A DNA stretch of 64,000 bases from Rhizomys pruinosus (lineage: Eukaryota; Chordata; Mammalia; Rodentia; Spalacidae): contig VZQC01007120.1 in the NCBI GenBank assembly GCA_009823505.1, forward strand, positions 561,010-625,009. Direction: 5' to 3'. A model generated the notes under the pieces. The model did no database searches. It was not told the origin of the DNA and saw only the letters and a list, made by a program, of their open reading frames with translations. Positions 34,470-46,270 of the stretch are shown in pieces. Made by a program: the position numbers and the translations under genes. How positions within the stretch are numbered: position 1 is the first letter of the stretch; every line of letters begins with the position of its first letter.

Positions 34470-35430
34470 GTCAGACTTTGATAAGTCAATATTGTAGGTT
34501 ATGTGCCAAGTTATTTAACATTTTTAACTTATTGCTGTCAGAAAGGGTGTATTTTTATAACATTTTAACCCACTATTTGTACATAGAAAAGCTGATGAAA
34601 TTTCCCTGCTATTCTCTTCATGAGTTTCAGGGAATCCAAAGTTTTCTGCACACACTATCAGGTTATCAATGAACAGTGATAACCTGGCCTTCACTTTCCA
34701 GTGATTGACCCCACTTCTGAGTGTCCTCTGATTGCTACCCAGTCACCTGGAGCCAGGCTCTGTAGCATGGTGAAGGTGGGTATCACTGCTGTCTTTAGCT
34801 CTCACATCCAGCAACACCTGGAAGTGTGGGGTAAGGCAGGAGAACTGTTGGAACCCTCCTGCAAGTTAAAAAAAAATGCATACACACAATATAAAGTTTA
34901 CTACCCATTCCGGAGCAGGCACAGCTGTCTTGGTCCTACTAAAGCCATGGCCAATGGCTAGTACAGTTAGTGCCTCAAGATGACAAGCCTAGCCTCAGGA
35001 TGCAGCGGGATTAGACCAGGCTCTAACCCTCCTACAGGAGGTACAGCCTATGGGAAGGCTGTTTCTTCCAATAGAAAGAGAGCATACTTGTGTCCAGAGC
35101 ACTAGGTCCCATTCACCCCTCCCTGGCCAGGGCCTAGGCCAGCCTTGGACAGGAGGCTTCCATACCTGAGTCAAGGTTCACCCACAAATTCCTTGACTGC
35201 TTCTCAACAAGGACACCCTTGGCTGGCTCCACACTTTCTCATTCACCCTAAGCTTCAGAGATGCTCATAGCCAGTTCCCAATCCTAATGTCCTTTTACTC
35301 CAGGACCCTCTCCTCCTTCAGGCTGGGTGAACACTGGTGTCTGGCAGGGCATGCCACCATCAGAGGTAGAGCAAGGGTCACCATACCCCAATTCTTTTCT
35401 CTGAGGAGGAAGGGAATGGTCAGTGGAAGC
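34470..35430. other. No gene seen
   Basis: No supported feature. A (TA)n stretch of about 25 bp sits at 35440-35462. Confidence 0.5.
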
Positions 35431-35439
35431 AATAAGACT

Positions 35440-36300
35440 GTATATATATAATATATATATAATGTTACTAATCAAATCTAGATCTGTGTCCCCCACCCTA
35501 TCCCCCCCATCCCACCAGAGCTCACGCATTTTTGCCAAACATGCTTTTCATCTCTTTCTCAGTCGTTCTCAATATTCTCCATGTGGAAGTTGACTGTTTT
35601 GAGCAGAAGTTCACCATTTCAGTCAGTTCTTTGATGCAGTCCTTTCTGTTGTTGTTGTTGTTGTTTCCAATATGCATCACTCCCAACTACTTGGACAAAA
35701 GCTCAAGGGGCCGTGCACAAGAAATACTTACAACTAGGTAATTGGCACTAACATCCACAGATGAGGTATACCATTCATCGTTTGTTTTTCTGGGACTGTG
35801 TTACTTCATTCAGCATGATATCTTCTAGCTCCAGCCATTTTCCTGCAAAGCTCATGATGCCATCTTTCTTTACTGCTGCATAGAACTGCATTGTGTAGAT
35901 GTACCACATTTTCTCTATCCACTCATCAGTTGAGGGGCATTTGGGTTGGTTCCAGCTCCTTGCTATTGTGAAGAGAGCTGCAATAAATATGGCTGTGCAT
36001 GTATCTCTGTGGTAAGATGAGTCTTGTGGGTACATACCCAGGAGTGGTATGGCTGGGTCGGGTGGCAAGTTCATTCCAAGTCTTCCAAGGGTTCTCCACA
36101 CTGCTTTCCATAGTGGCTGTACAAGTTTACATTCCCACCAGCAGTGGATAGTGTTCCACTTTCCTAAGTCCCCACAACCTCTCACAGCACTTGGTATCAT
36201 TTGTTTTCTTAATCCAGCCAGTCTTATGGAGTAAGATGATATACTAAGTGGTTTTGATTTGCATTTCCTTAATGATTGTGATGTGTGACACTTCTTTTTT
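35440..36300 (-). mobile_element. L1, 3'-terminal 0.86 kb
   Basis: Minus-strand L1 with the 3' UTR at 35460-35770 and the end of ORF2 at 35775-36300, truncated at the 5' side. It is followed immediately by another L1 in the same orientation. Confidence 0.9.
35775..36300 (-). pseudogene. L1 ORF2 C-terminus
   Basis: About 175 open codons ending at 35775. Recognisable blocks of the ORF2p C-terminal domain include HCWWECKLVQPLWKAVWRTL, DPAIPLLGMYPQDSS, TCTAIFIAALFTIARSWNQ, STDEWIEKMWYIYTM and SFAGKWLELEDIMLNEVTQ. Endonuclease and reverse transcriptase are absent because of 5' truncation. The open frame and low divergence suggest a young insertion. It has no function on its own. Confidence 0.88.
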
Positions 36301-36304
36301 TTCA

Positions 36305-38970
36305 AAATTTTCATAAATTTATTTATTTATTTAGTTTATTTTTGAACAAATCTAGACGTGTTCCCGCTCATGCCCCACCCCCGCCAGAGCTCATGCATTA
36401 CTGCCAAGATGCCTTCCATCTCTTAGTTCCTTTCTCAATATTTTCCATGGGAAGTTGAACGGTTTTGAGCAGAAGTTACTGTTTCAGTCAGTTCGTCTGA
36501 ATGCAGTCTTTTCTGTTGTTGTTGTTGTTGTTGTTTTCAAAATGCGTTATGCCCAGCTGCTTGGACAAAAGCTCAGGGGGGGGGGGGGGGCCTACACGAA
36601 AAATGCGTAAAATTGGGGTAATTGGGCACATAGCATCCACATGATGGGGGTGGGAGGGATACCATTCATTTCGTTTGTTTTTCTGGGACAGTGTTACTTC
36701 ACTTAGCAATGATGTCCTCAGCTCCAGTCCATTTTCCTGCACAAGACTCGTGTGACTCAGTCTTTCGTATGATTTACGGCTGGCATAAACTCCATGTGTA
36801 GATCACCCACAATTTATTTCGGCATTTAAATACCCCCCCCACTCGTCAGTTAGGGGGCATGGGTAAGGGTTGGGTTCGTTCCAGCTCATTGCTATTGTGA
36901 GGAGAGCTGGCAATAAACAGGGCCAATGGCAAATGTATCCGGTGGTGGCGTAATTCTTTGAGGGTACATGCCCAGGAAGGGGGATGGCTGGGTCGGGGTG
37001 GCAATTTCATTCCAATCTTCCAAGGTTCTCCCAACTGCTTTCCATAGTGGATGAACAAGTTTTAACACCCAACCAGCAGTGGATGACTGTTCCCGCTTTC
37101 CCCACAAACCTCTCCAGCACTTGGTAATAATTTTTGTTTGCTTAATCCTAGCCAGTCTTATTGGATAAGATGATTACTTCAAGTGGTTTTGATTTGCATT
37201 ATCCTTTTAATGAATTAGTGATGTTGAACATTCTAAGGTTGTTTCTCAGACATCTCTAATTCCTCACATTGTGAAGACTCTGTTCAGCTCTTTGTTCCAT
37301 CTATTGGGTGGGTCAGTTGTTTTCTTTCTTCTTCGTTGTTGAGTAGCTTATATATTCTGAATCATGCTTTGTTCAGATTTTCTTCTGCAGTGAGGTTTCC
37401 TCCCACTCTGGTGGAAATTTCTCTTCACTTCCTTGATTGTTATCATTTTGAGGTACAGAACGTTTTGAGTTTAATGAGGTCCCATTGGTCGACCTTAGTT
37501 GGTTTGTGCAGTTGCTGTTTGATTTAGGAAAGTCTTTTCTTATGCCTATGTCTTTTAGTCTGCGGCCCGAACTTTTGCTTCTATCCCCTTCAGATTTGGG
37601 GTTTCACATTGGAGGTCTTTGATCCATCTGGATTTGACTTTGTACAGGGCGAGAGGTAGGGGTTTAATTCATTCTTCTGACAGGTGGTGATACAGTTTTT
37701 GCCAACCCACTTGCTGAAGATGCTGTCTTTTCTCATTGTGGTCTTTTGGACCCCTTGTACAAATTGAGAGGCTGAATTGTATGTGCTCAGTATGGGTCTT
37801 AGTTCTTTTTCCATGGTCAACAGGTCCTGGTTTTTGTCCAGTACCAGTGCTGCTTTTATGACTATAGCCCTGTATATAGTTTGAAGTCTGGTAGAGATCC
37901 CCCATGATTGCTCTTTTCACTAAGGTTGTTTCATCAGGCTGATTGGGTTTTGTTTTTCCAAATGATTTAAGACTTTTTTTCCAAGCTGATGAAACTCTTG
38001 GGAGATTTTAATTGGGAGTATGCATTAAAATCATACAAGCAGTTTGTGGTAGAAATGGACATTTTCAGTGTTAATTTTCCCGAATCCATGGCATGGGAGG
38101 TCTTTATATCTTCTGGTGTTTCTTCAATTTCTTTCTTTAAGGTTAAAATTTTTTTTTTTTTAAATCTGTTTTGTTGTGGCCTTTGTTGGTTATTGGTTCT
38201 AGGTTTGTTATTGTTTGAGGCTTTGGTGAGTGGGCAGTTCTCCTTAAATTCCTTCTCCATGTAGCTTTTTTTGGGGTAAAGAAGGCGTACTGATTTTTTT
38301 CTAGGTTAATTTTGTATCCTGCCACTTTGCTGAAGCTGTTAATCGTTTCTAGGAGTTTTCTGGTGGAGTTTTTTGCATCCCTTAAGTAAACAATCATATC
38401 ATCAGCAAATAGGGATAGTTTGACTTCCTCTTTTCCAATTAGTACTCCTTTAATATCCTTTTCTTGCCTTATTGCTCTAGCAAGTGTTTCAAGCACTATA
38501 TTGAAGAGGAGTGGTGATAGGGGGCAGCCTTGCCGAGTTCCTACCTTTAAAGGGAATGTTTCTGTCATTTCCCCATTTAGGATGATATTGGCTGTGGGTT
38601 TCCTGTATATGGCTTTGATTACATTAAGGAATGATCCCTCCAATCCAATTCCTTCTAGGACTTTAAGCATGAAGGGATGCTGGATTTTGTCAAAGGCTTT
38701 TTCTGCATCAATTGAGATGATGGTGTGGTTTTTGTCTTTCAGTCCATTTATATGCTTGATGCTGTTTATTGATTTTCGTATGTTGAACCATCCCTGCATC
38801 TCTGGTATGAATCCAACTTGGTCATGATGAATGATCTTGATGTGAGTCTGTATGCGATTTGCCAGTATCCTGTTTAGAATTTTGGCATCTGTGTTCATTA
38901 GGGAGATGGGTCTATAGTTCTCCTTTTTAGTTGTATCTTTGCCTGGTTTTGGTAATAGACTGATGCTGGT
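36305..38970 (-). mobile_element. L1, 3' 2.7 kb
   Basis: Second L1 in the same orientation: 3' UTR 36305-36640, then ORF2 back to the middle of the reverse transcriptase at about 38970. The 36310-37210 part has many more frame-breaking indels than the rest, plus a run of about 16 G at 36577-36592 not found in sibling copies. Confidence 0.9.
36640..38960 (-). pseudogene. L1 ORF2 (reverse transcriptase to C-terminus), broken
   Basis: The clearest part is an open frame at 38898-38143 holding reverse-transcriptase blocks: [56 protein letters not shown] and the catalytic [11 protein letters not shown]. The frame is lost at a poly-T tract near 38150. The remainder to 36640 survives in pieces (37820-37590, 37107-36846, 36742-36488) in different frames. 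The 5' truncation removes the endonuclease. Reverse transcription by this copy is not possible. Confidence 0.85.
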
Positions 38971-39164
38971 GTTAGTTTTTCATCACTAGTCCTTACTACC
39001 ACTGTGGAATAGACACTGTTTCTCTTTTTCATATATGAAAAAATTAACCACAAAAGAGAAGAGACAAGTCTGAGTCTACTCCACTGCAGCTAACCTAGTG
39101 CAGCTGTTAGGGCCTGTCTCAGGCTAGGGTGGCCAGAGCCTACTGCAGGAAGAGGTGCCTGTTT
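38971..39164. other. No gene seen
   Basis: Short unassigned stretch between the L1 and a B1. Confidence 0.5.
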
Positions 39165-39322
39165 GCATTTTTTTAATTTTATTTTTGAGACAGGGTCTCC
39201 CTGTAGCCCCAGCTGGCCTGGAACTCACTCTGTAGACCAGGCTGGCCTTGAACTCACAGAGATCCTCCTGCCTCTGCCTCCAGAGTGCTAGGATTAAAGG
39301 CGTGCACCACCACACCCAGCTC
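39165..39322 (-). mobile_element. B1 SINE
   Basis: Antisense, near consensus. Flanked by 'cctgtttgcattttt' on both sides (about 39158 and 39322), a clear 15-bp target duplication. Confidence 0.95.
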
Positions 39323-39439
39323 CTGTTTGCATTTTTATAAGATGGTTCATTTCCTCTCTGCCCTCTTCATAGAGACTGAGCCTGACTCCCTCCTATTTTG
39401 GGTGAATCTTTGATGGTAGATTTTTTGTTTGTTCGTTTT

Positions 39440-39800
39440 GTTGTTGTTGTTATTGTTGTTGAACATTTGTACAACTCACACAATGGTTTTACAAATGCCC
39501 AATCAAAACCAGCCCTCCCAGTACACCCCCCCCATCAGAACCATGCATTACAACACCCAAGCTAAGTCCTATCCAGTCAAGCTCCCAAATTCAGACATCC
39601 TTCTATGCAAATAGATCCACTGGAGTCTAGTCAGCACATCTAGGATTCCTAGGTAAGGCACATTCTTCCTCACCCAACAGTACTCAGTCTCTTGTAGTTC
39701 TCAGTCCAGGGTCAGTCCCCCAGCCATTTCTCTTGCTCCACTTTGAGACCTTGTCCCAGTTGGCCTGGGTCCTCTGTCTGATGCCTCTGATGGTAGTTTT
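39440..39800 (-). mobile_element. Repeat related to 42795-43440 (probable L1 3' UTR)
   Basis: 'gaacatttgtacaactcaca', 'gtcctatccagtcaagctcc', 'tctatgcaaatagatccact' and 'ggagtctagtca' recur in order in the other copy. Position and composition suggest an old L1 3' UTR in antisense, but the family is not certain. Confidence 0.5.
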
Positions 39801-39884
39801 GCACAGTCAAGAAAGACCACCAGAGAAGGAACAGTACCTAATTCCTGGTACAGGAAATTAGCTTGCCTGATACAGGGCCTATCT

Positions 39885-40255
39885 CAGTTGTTTTTTTTCT
39901 GTTGCTGTGATAAAAAAAAATATCCTGGCAAAAGCGACTTAAGGGAAATAGGATTAATTCTGACTCACAGTTCAAGGTCCAGTCCACCATGGTAAGGTAG
40001 TCCAGGCGGTTAGAGCTTGAAGCAGCTGGTTATACTAAATTTGCAATCAAGAAGCAGATAGCAATGAATACTTGTTCTCACCTCATGTTCTCTTTATTAA
40101 ATAGTGCAATACCCAAGCCTAGGGAATGGTTAACTGCTTTGGGGATGGGAGTCTTCCCACCTTAATTAACCAAACAGAATAACCCCCCACAGGCCGACAC
40201 AGAGGCCTGTCTCCAAGGCGATCCTAGATCCTGTCTAAGTTGACAGTTAACATTA
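39885..40255 (-). mobile_element. MT-like MaLR LTR
   Basis: Antisense: 'tctgttgctgtgataaaa', 'gactcacagttcaaggtcca', 'gagcttgaagcagctggtta', 'cttcccaccttaattaacc' and 'gttgacagttaacattaacc' match the order of rodent MT LTRs closely. Confidence 0.8.
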
Positions 40256-41160
40256 ACCACCATAGGGCCATGTGAGTGGAAAGATGGTCTTAAGAAGCAG
40301 AGACGTCTTCTCCCTCTGGGCTGGGATCCAGTATGACTACCATCATGGGAGTAGGTAGAGCCAAGTGGTGGCCCAATCTGAGGAGGAATGAATGCAGTGA
40401 AAGAACAAAAGACAAAGTCCATTAACCCCAGTGTCAAGCAAGTCTGTGTTGCATGGCCTGTGTGACAGGTGGAGGAGGGGTTGGGATTGGAGGTCGTATC
40501 TCAGGAAGTTCAAACTTTGCAGTAATGATCCCAAATGAAATATTAAGAACATTTTAAAGGCATTTTAAAAGGGCTAGGGGCTGGACCAGGTAGATCTCCT
40601 AATATACATGATGTAAACTCCAACAAGGAGTCCTAGGGCACAAATCTCAAGATGAATGGCTCAGGGGCAGGGTCAAGAGGACCCCTTCCTAAACTTCTAG
40701 GCCTACTCTAGGGCCAGGTTTGCTGCCCAAGCAAGGCATTATTGTGTGACATCATTGCATTCATTTCCAGAAGCACTGTAATGGTTGGCCTAGTGCGGGC
40801 AGGGCTTGGGCAAGTGGCCCTAGCTAGCAGGTGGGAGATAGTTGTCCTCTTCTGGGTACACAGACCCTGCCCTCCCCACATTCTTCTTTACCAGGCTGAA
40901 CAGAGCCCAGGCATATGAACCACAGGGCATTTCCCCTTCTGGTTTTTGATAGTGATCTTTCTGGAAAGAGCGAATGCTTCATGTCCCAAATCTCAATAAG
41001 GGCTACTTTAATTCCATTCTCATTCACCTTCCATTCTGACTCATAATGCCTGTGACCAATATGCCTTCCTTCCCAGCATGGGGCCTCCTGGCTGCACATT
41101 CCAGTCCCTTGGCAGTGTAGGCAGACAGGCTCGCACTCAGGGCAGGAACAAGACTCCTAA
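40256..41160. other. No gene seen
   Basis: No supported feature. Confidence 0.5.
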
Positions 41161-41164
41161 ACTT

Positions 41165-41375
41165 TACTTTTTATGTGTATGAGTATATTGGCAGCATGTG
41201 TGTAAGTGCACCCATGTCATGCAGTGCCTACGGAGGTCAGAAGAGGGTGTTGGATCGACAGGAACTGCAGTTACAGACAGTTGGTAGCTGCCATTTGTGC
41301 TGGGAAACAAACCCAGATCCTCTACAAGAGAAGCCAGTGTTCTTAATGGCGGAGCCATCTCTCCAGCCTCAAGGC
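41165..41375 (-). mobile_element. B2 SINE, old
   Basis: Antisense B2 with head 'ggagccatctctccagcct' and tail-side 'tatgtgtatgagtatattgg'. Diverged, no 17-bp duplication. Confidence 0.88.
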
Positions 41376-42790
41376 TACTAAACATTATTAAATTTCCCTC
41401 AGGATCTTATTGTGGAAGTAGGCCTGAGAACTGCTGAGATGATTTGCAGACTGAAAATGCAAAGTAAAACAAAAACCTTTGGAAGAGAGCCTACAAAGGT
41501 ACAGCCAGGTACTTTAAATCATAGCTCTGGGAAACGCAATGAAGTGAAGAACAGGTGAGTCTCATGTGGGATGGATATAAACCCCTCCCAACTTCTCCTG
41601 GTGCTGTTCAGCAGGAGAGGAAATAACTTGCAGCCCCCACCAGGATTCTATATTGCTTTGCACCAAGGTCAAGGTGAGTTTCCAATTCATGAGTCCAAGT
41701 TGTACCTAAGCTTTGCTATACCAGTCCAGCACAGGGTCTGGCAGTGTAGTGAGGAGTCCACTCCATTCTAAGAGTTCCAGCCCAGAGCCCACCAGTTCCC
41801 ACGGTTGCAGTGCTGGTGATGTTCCCCATGTTTCACTTAGAACAGAACTTGGTGTCTTGAAACAATAGCCATTTGTAATTCTTCATTATTCTGTGGGTGG
41901 CTAGTATTAATAAGTCTGCACTGCTCTTAGCTGGGGCTGGGAGGGCTGAGATAGCCTCAATCAACTCCTGGAGCCTTGGTAACTGGCCTTCAATGAACCT
42001 CTTTCCATGTGGCTTCCTTTCATTTCATAGCCTGTATGGTGAGGGAGCAATCTTATACAATGGGTGAGCAATCCAGGCCCTGTGAAAATCCTTGAGAAGT
42101 GCCTCCAGAGTCCATTGATCAAAGCAAGGCACATGGCCAAAAACAGCATTAGTGTATGAAGAACTAGCCAAGCATAAGGACACATCCTTTACTGGCAGCC
42201 AATATTATAACACTCAGTTCTTCCCAACAGCATGTAGGGCAGTACTCAAGGGCCTACCACTCACATTGCTCAAATGACAAAGGAAACCAAGACCTCTTCT
42301 AATTATTGCAGATTGCATGTTGGTCTTCCTCCAAATGCTTATGCTGATCCCCTTATCCCCAATAAGATGCTAGCAGAAGTGAGGAACTAGGAAGGAATTA
42401 GCTTATGAAGGCAAAGTCCTTAAAGAGTCTACCTCTGACCCCAGTCTGTAAGAAAGGGACAGGGTATTTCAGCACTTCTGTGAATTTCCTCTTGAGTAGG
42501 CTCCCTCGCCCAGATGTGATCTGAGAACCAAATCTTAGCATCACCAGAGAGTGGGCTAGAAGCCCAAATCCCACCTCAAACATGCTTATCAAAGCTGCAT
42601 TTCAATAAAAGATGTGGGTGACTCATGGACATGACAATGAAATTCAGAAGGACCATGGACCAAGTCCCTGCAACAAATAAGCTGAGACTAAGACAAAAGA
42701 GATACATCAATAAAATAAAACTGTGGGCTTTGTTTAGGTTATTTTTGGTGTTTTTTTGTTTGTTTGTTTGTTTTTCATTTTTTAACAATA
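41376..42790. other. No gene seen; faint old repeats
   Basis: 41850-42150 ('ttcattattctgtgggtggc', 'caaagcaaggcacatggcc') and 42310-42560 ('cctccaaatgcttatgctga') have the feel of ancient eutherian repeats (a DNA transposon and an MLT1-type LTR). Similarity is too weak for a separate call. Confidence 0.4.
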
Positions 42791-42949
42791 AGTAATTATT
42801 TTTGTTTTTAAACTTTTTATTGTGTATTTGTACATTTCATACAATGGCTCCCATTTAAATTTAGGGCCTCCCCTCCATGCTTCCAACCCTCCATCAAAAT
42901 TCATGCATTGTACCATCCATGTTAAGTCCCATCCATTCAAGCTTTTTGT

Positions 42950-43097
42950 GTGTGTCTTTTTTGAGACAGGGTTCCCCTGTAGCCCCAGCTGTCCTGGACT
43001 CACTATGTAGACCAGGCTGGCCTTGAACTCCCAGAGATTCACCAGCCTCTGCCTCCTGAGTGCTGGGTTTAAAGGCATGCGCCACAACACCAGGCTC
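42950..43097 (-). mobile_element. B1 SINE
   Basis: Antisense B1 flanked by CCATTCAAGCTTTT (about 42935) and CCATTCGAGCTTTT (about 43099). Confidence 0.93.
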
Positions 43098-43114
43098 CCA
43101 TTCGAGCTTTTTTT

Positions 43115-43370
43115 TTAAATATATTTTTTAAATTTTTTATTTATTTCTGTATGTGTATGAATGTACTGTCTGCATACAAGTGTGTGCACCCGTGTCGTGC
43201 ACTGCCGCAGAGGTCAGAAGAGGGTGTCGGATTCCCCTGGAACTGGAGTTCTCCTGGAATTGGAGTTTCAGATGGTTCTCGGCCGCCATGTGGGTGCTGG
43301 GGATCGAACCAGGGTCCTCTATAAGAGCGGTCGGTGCTCTTAAATGCTAGGCCATCTCTCTCCAGCCCCC
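43115..43370 (-). mobile_element. B2 SINE, 17-bp-duplication subfamily
   Basis: Antisense B2 with doubled 'ctggaactggagtt' / 'ctggaattggagtt'. Flanked by CCCATTCGAGCTTTT on both sides (about 43098 and 43368). Confidence 0.95.
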
Positions 43371-43451
43371 ATTCGAGCTTTTAAACCCAGATGTCCCTCT
43401 ATGCAAATTTACCCACTAGAGTCTAGTCATTTTTATTTTAAAGTATTTTAT

Positions 43452-43560
43452 GCCAGGTGTAGTGATCCAGACTCCCAGCTTTTGGGAGGCAGAGCTCTGT
43501 GAGATCAAGGCTAACCTGATCTACATAGCAAGTTCCAGGCCAATTAGGGCTACAAAAACA
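43452..43560 (+). mobile_element. B1 SINE, old
   Basis: Sense but diverged: 'gccaggtgtagtgatccaga', 'ttgggaggcagagctctgtg', 'ctacatagcaagttccaggc'. Confidence 0.8.
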
Positions 43561-43592
43561 AACAAACAAAAAACTTATTTTTATCTTATGTG

Positions 43593-44664
43593 GGGTTTTT
43601 TTAGATATTTGAAATACAACTTTATTCTGATTCTAAACGAAAGGAATAGGAATGGCAGTAACAAACAAGATCACCACTGAACACTGTGATGTGACTGTCG
43701 CAGTCTTATCTTTGAAATTCAGGAAGGAAACAACTGTGTTCCAAACAGCTAAGTATGCAAGTCCAAAAAAATGAAGGTATGTTTTAAACTGCCACATTCG
43801 CTCCAAAGCCCATTCATCTCCTTCAGCATCGCAAAGATGAAGCACACGTTCTGCTTAGCTAGATGAGGCGGCACACACGCTGCACCGCTGACGTCACAGG
43901 ACAGTTGCCTATAAAACTAGACTTCTGACGCAGGGCTCCAGCCTCACTCTCTCACAGGTTGTCATCCTCATGCGGGAGGGCAGTCATCTGGGCAACCTCT
44001 AAATCATGCTCATACTGTGCTGCCAAAGCTGGGTCCATGACCACCTCCGGTGGGGCAAGAGCAGGCATGGCAACAAACTCCAAGTTAGGGTCTCTGGTGA
44101 GCTTTCTGGCAAGCCAGAGGAAAGGCTTTTCATAGTTGTAGTTACTTTTGGCAGAAATGTCAGTACTGAAGATTCTTCTTTTGGTGGAAGACAATAGATT
44201 TTACTTTCACTTTTCTGTCCTTAATATCCACTTTATTGCCACACAACTCAATGGGGATGTTTTCACAGACACGTACCAGATCTCTATGCCAGTTAGGCAC
44301 ATTCTTGTAAGTAACTCTTGATGTTACATCAAACATTATAATGACACACTGGGCTTGGATGTAGTAGCCATCGAGAAGGCCCCTGAACTTCTCCTGGCTG
44401 GCGGCATCCCACATGTTGAACTTGATGGGCCCCCGGTTGGTATGGAACATGAGTGGGTGCACCTCGACGCCCGGGGGTGGATACATACTTCTTCTCCAAC
44501 TCCCCGTCAAGTAGCACTTCCCGGTCCAGCAGTTGCCCACCAGGATGAGTTTGAACTGCACCTGCGGCTCTCCCTCCTCGGCCATCAAGACGATCCTTCC
44601 AGAAGCGTCTCCGAGCCCGACTGACCGAGGCTGAAAAGATGGAGGAAGTGCAATTCAAATGCCC
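43593..44664 (-). pseudogene. RAN GTPase processed pseudogene
   Basis: RAN is the small nuclear GTPase that drives nuclear import and export and spindle assembly. This is an intronless reverse-transcribed copy. The coding part is 44588-43952, read in two frames that overlap at about 44194-44160 (one frameshift near residue 145). Recognisable parts are [13 protein letters not shown] at the start, [55 protein letters not shown], then [20 protein letters not shown] and the acidic end HEDDNL. The P-loop region is scrambled (GNCWTGKC), so nucleotide binding is lost. A 3' UTR follows to a polyadenylation signal (reverse complement at 43621-43626) and a short A tail (TTTTTTT on +). The 11-bp repeat TATCTTATGTG flanks it at 43582-43592 and 44665-44675. 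It is an L1-mediated retrocopy, non-functional as a GTPase. Confidence 0.95.
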
Positions 44665-44679
44665 TATCTTATGTGTTTT

Positions 44680-44868
44680 GATTTCATGTATGTAAGTGCA
44701 CCACATGCCTACAGTGCCAACACAGGCCAGAAGAGGGCATCAGACAACTGGAGTTATGGATGATTGTTAGGTGCCATGTAGGTGCTGGGAACTGAATCCT
44801 GGTCCTCTGCAAGAGCAGCCAGTGCTTAATCTTAACAACTGAGCCATCTCTCCAACCCCTTTTATTTG
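44680..44868 (-). mobile_element. B2 SINE, old
   Basis: Antisense B2 ('gccagaagagggcatcagac', 'tgagccatctctccaacccc'), diverged, next to the RAN retrocopy. Confidence 0.88.
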
Positions 44869-45698
44869 GTTGTTAATTTATATTAACCTACAGCTAAAAT
44901 TAAAAAAAAAAAGATTTAAAAATCTACCCTGACTAGGTCTTTTAAAAAATTTATAGTATTTTGCAGCTCCTCTCCCAACTTCTCCAGAATCCAGGCCCTG
45001 TCCCCTTCCCAACTTTATGCCTTCTTTTAAAAAAATAAATAACCAATTGAGTACAATTTGTGCTGCTTATATATGGGATTGGGGCAATCCACTAAACCTA
45101 CCAGGGGCCACAGCCCAAGGAAAACAGACTCAGCCTCCCTTAGCAGCTGTCAACTGTCAGCAGTTCCTCAGGTAGAGCGGGAGGCTTGTGAGCCCCTCCC
45201 TACTCCATGCTACAATGCTGGCTGGCTTGGTCTCCTGTGGGTCTTGTGCAGGCGAGCACAGCCACTGAGTCATGACCGTAGCAGCCCTGCCATGTCTGGA
45301 AATCACTGCTGCTCCCTGGTGACCTCATTCAATATTTTTTTTTTCCAGATCCATCCATTTATCTGCAATTTTCATGATTTTTTTCTTTACAGATAAATAA
45401 AATTTCATTCTGTGTAGGGGCCACACTTTCATTATCCATTCATCAATTGATGGACATCTAGGCTGGTTTCCATTTCCTGGTTATTGTGAGTAGAACAATG
45501 GTGAACATGGATGAGCAGGTATCTCTGTAGGAGAACACAGAGTCCTTTGGGTATAGGGCCAGGAGTGGTAAAACTGGGTCATAGGATAGGTCTATGTCTT
45601 GCTTTTTGAAGAATTTCCACGTGGCTATACTAGTTCATACTCCCACCAACACCAATGGACATCCTTCTTTCCCACATCCTCATCAGAATTTGTTGTTA

Positions 45699-45945
45699 CT
45701 GGGCTGGAGAGATAGCCTAGCGGTTAAGAGCGCTGACCGCTCTTGCAGAGAACCTGGGTTCTATCCCCAGCACCCACATGGTGGCTGAGAACTGTCTGAA
45801 ACTCCAATTCCAGGAGAACTCCAGTTCCAGGGGAATCCGAGACCCTCTTCTGACCTCCGCGGCATTGCACGACATGGGTGCACAAACCTGCATGCAGACA
45901 GTACATTCATACACATACAGAAATAAATAAAATTTAAAAAAAATT
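45699..45945 (+). mobile_element. B2 SINE, 17-bp-duplication subfamily
   Basis: Sense B2 inside the L1, flanked by AGAATTTGTTGTTACT on both sides (about 45684 and 45951). The L1 sequence resumes exactly after the second repeat. Confidence 0.97.
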
Positions 45946-46111
45946 TAAAAAGAATTTGTTGTTACTGTTTTCCTAATGTTAACTATTCTGAATGGGATAA
46001 GAAAATATCAAAGTAGCTTTAATTTGCATTTCCTTGATTAAAAATATTGAACATTTAAAAATCTATTTCTTAGCCATTTGTTCTTCTTCCTTTTGAGAAA
46101 TCTTTGTTCAG

Positions 46112-46270
46112 TTCAATAGCTCTTTTTTCTTGAGATATGGTCCCACTATGTACTCCTGACTGGCCTGGAACTCACTTTGTAGACCAGGCTGCCCTTGAAT
46201 TCACAGAGATCCACCTGCCTCTGCCTCCTGAGTGCTGGAATTAAAGGTGTTTGCCACTATGCCCGAGCCA
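46112..46270 (-). mobile_element. B1 SINE
   Basis: Antisense B1, moderately diverged ('tgagatatggtcccactatg', 'gtgctggaattaaaggtgtt'), inserted in the same L1. Confidence 0.9.

Larger units (their letters stand above)
42795..43440 (-). mobile_element. Repeat related to 39440-39800, split by B1 and B2
   Basis: Left part 42795-42945, right part 43372-43437 ('tctatgcaaatttacccact', 'agagtctagtca'). The target 'ccattcaagctttt' now occurs three times, separating a B1 and a B2, so both SINEs hit the same site. Confidence 0.55.

Noticed and set aside
34397..34672. A 91-codon gene starting at the palindrome
   Set aside because: The beginning is (TA)n read as Tyr-Ile repeats. No domain beyond it.
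44329..44706. A second protein in another frame of the RAN copy
   Set aside because: It is a shadow frame of the pseudogene's 5' part.
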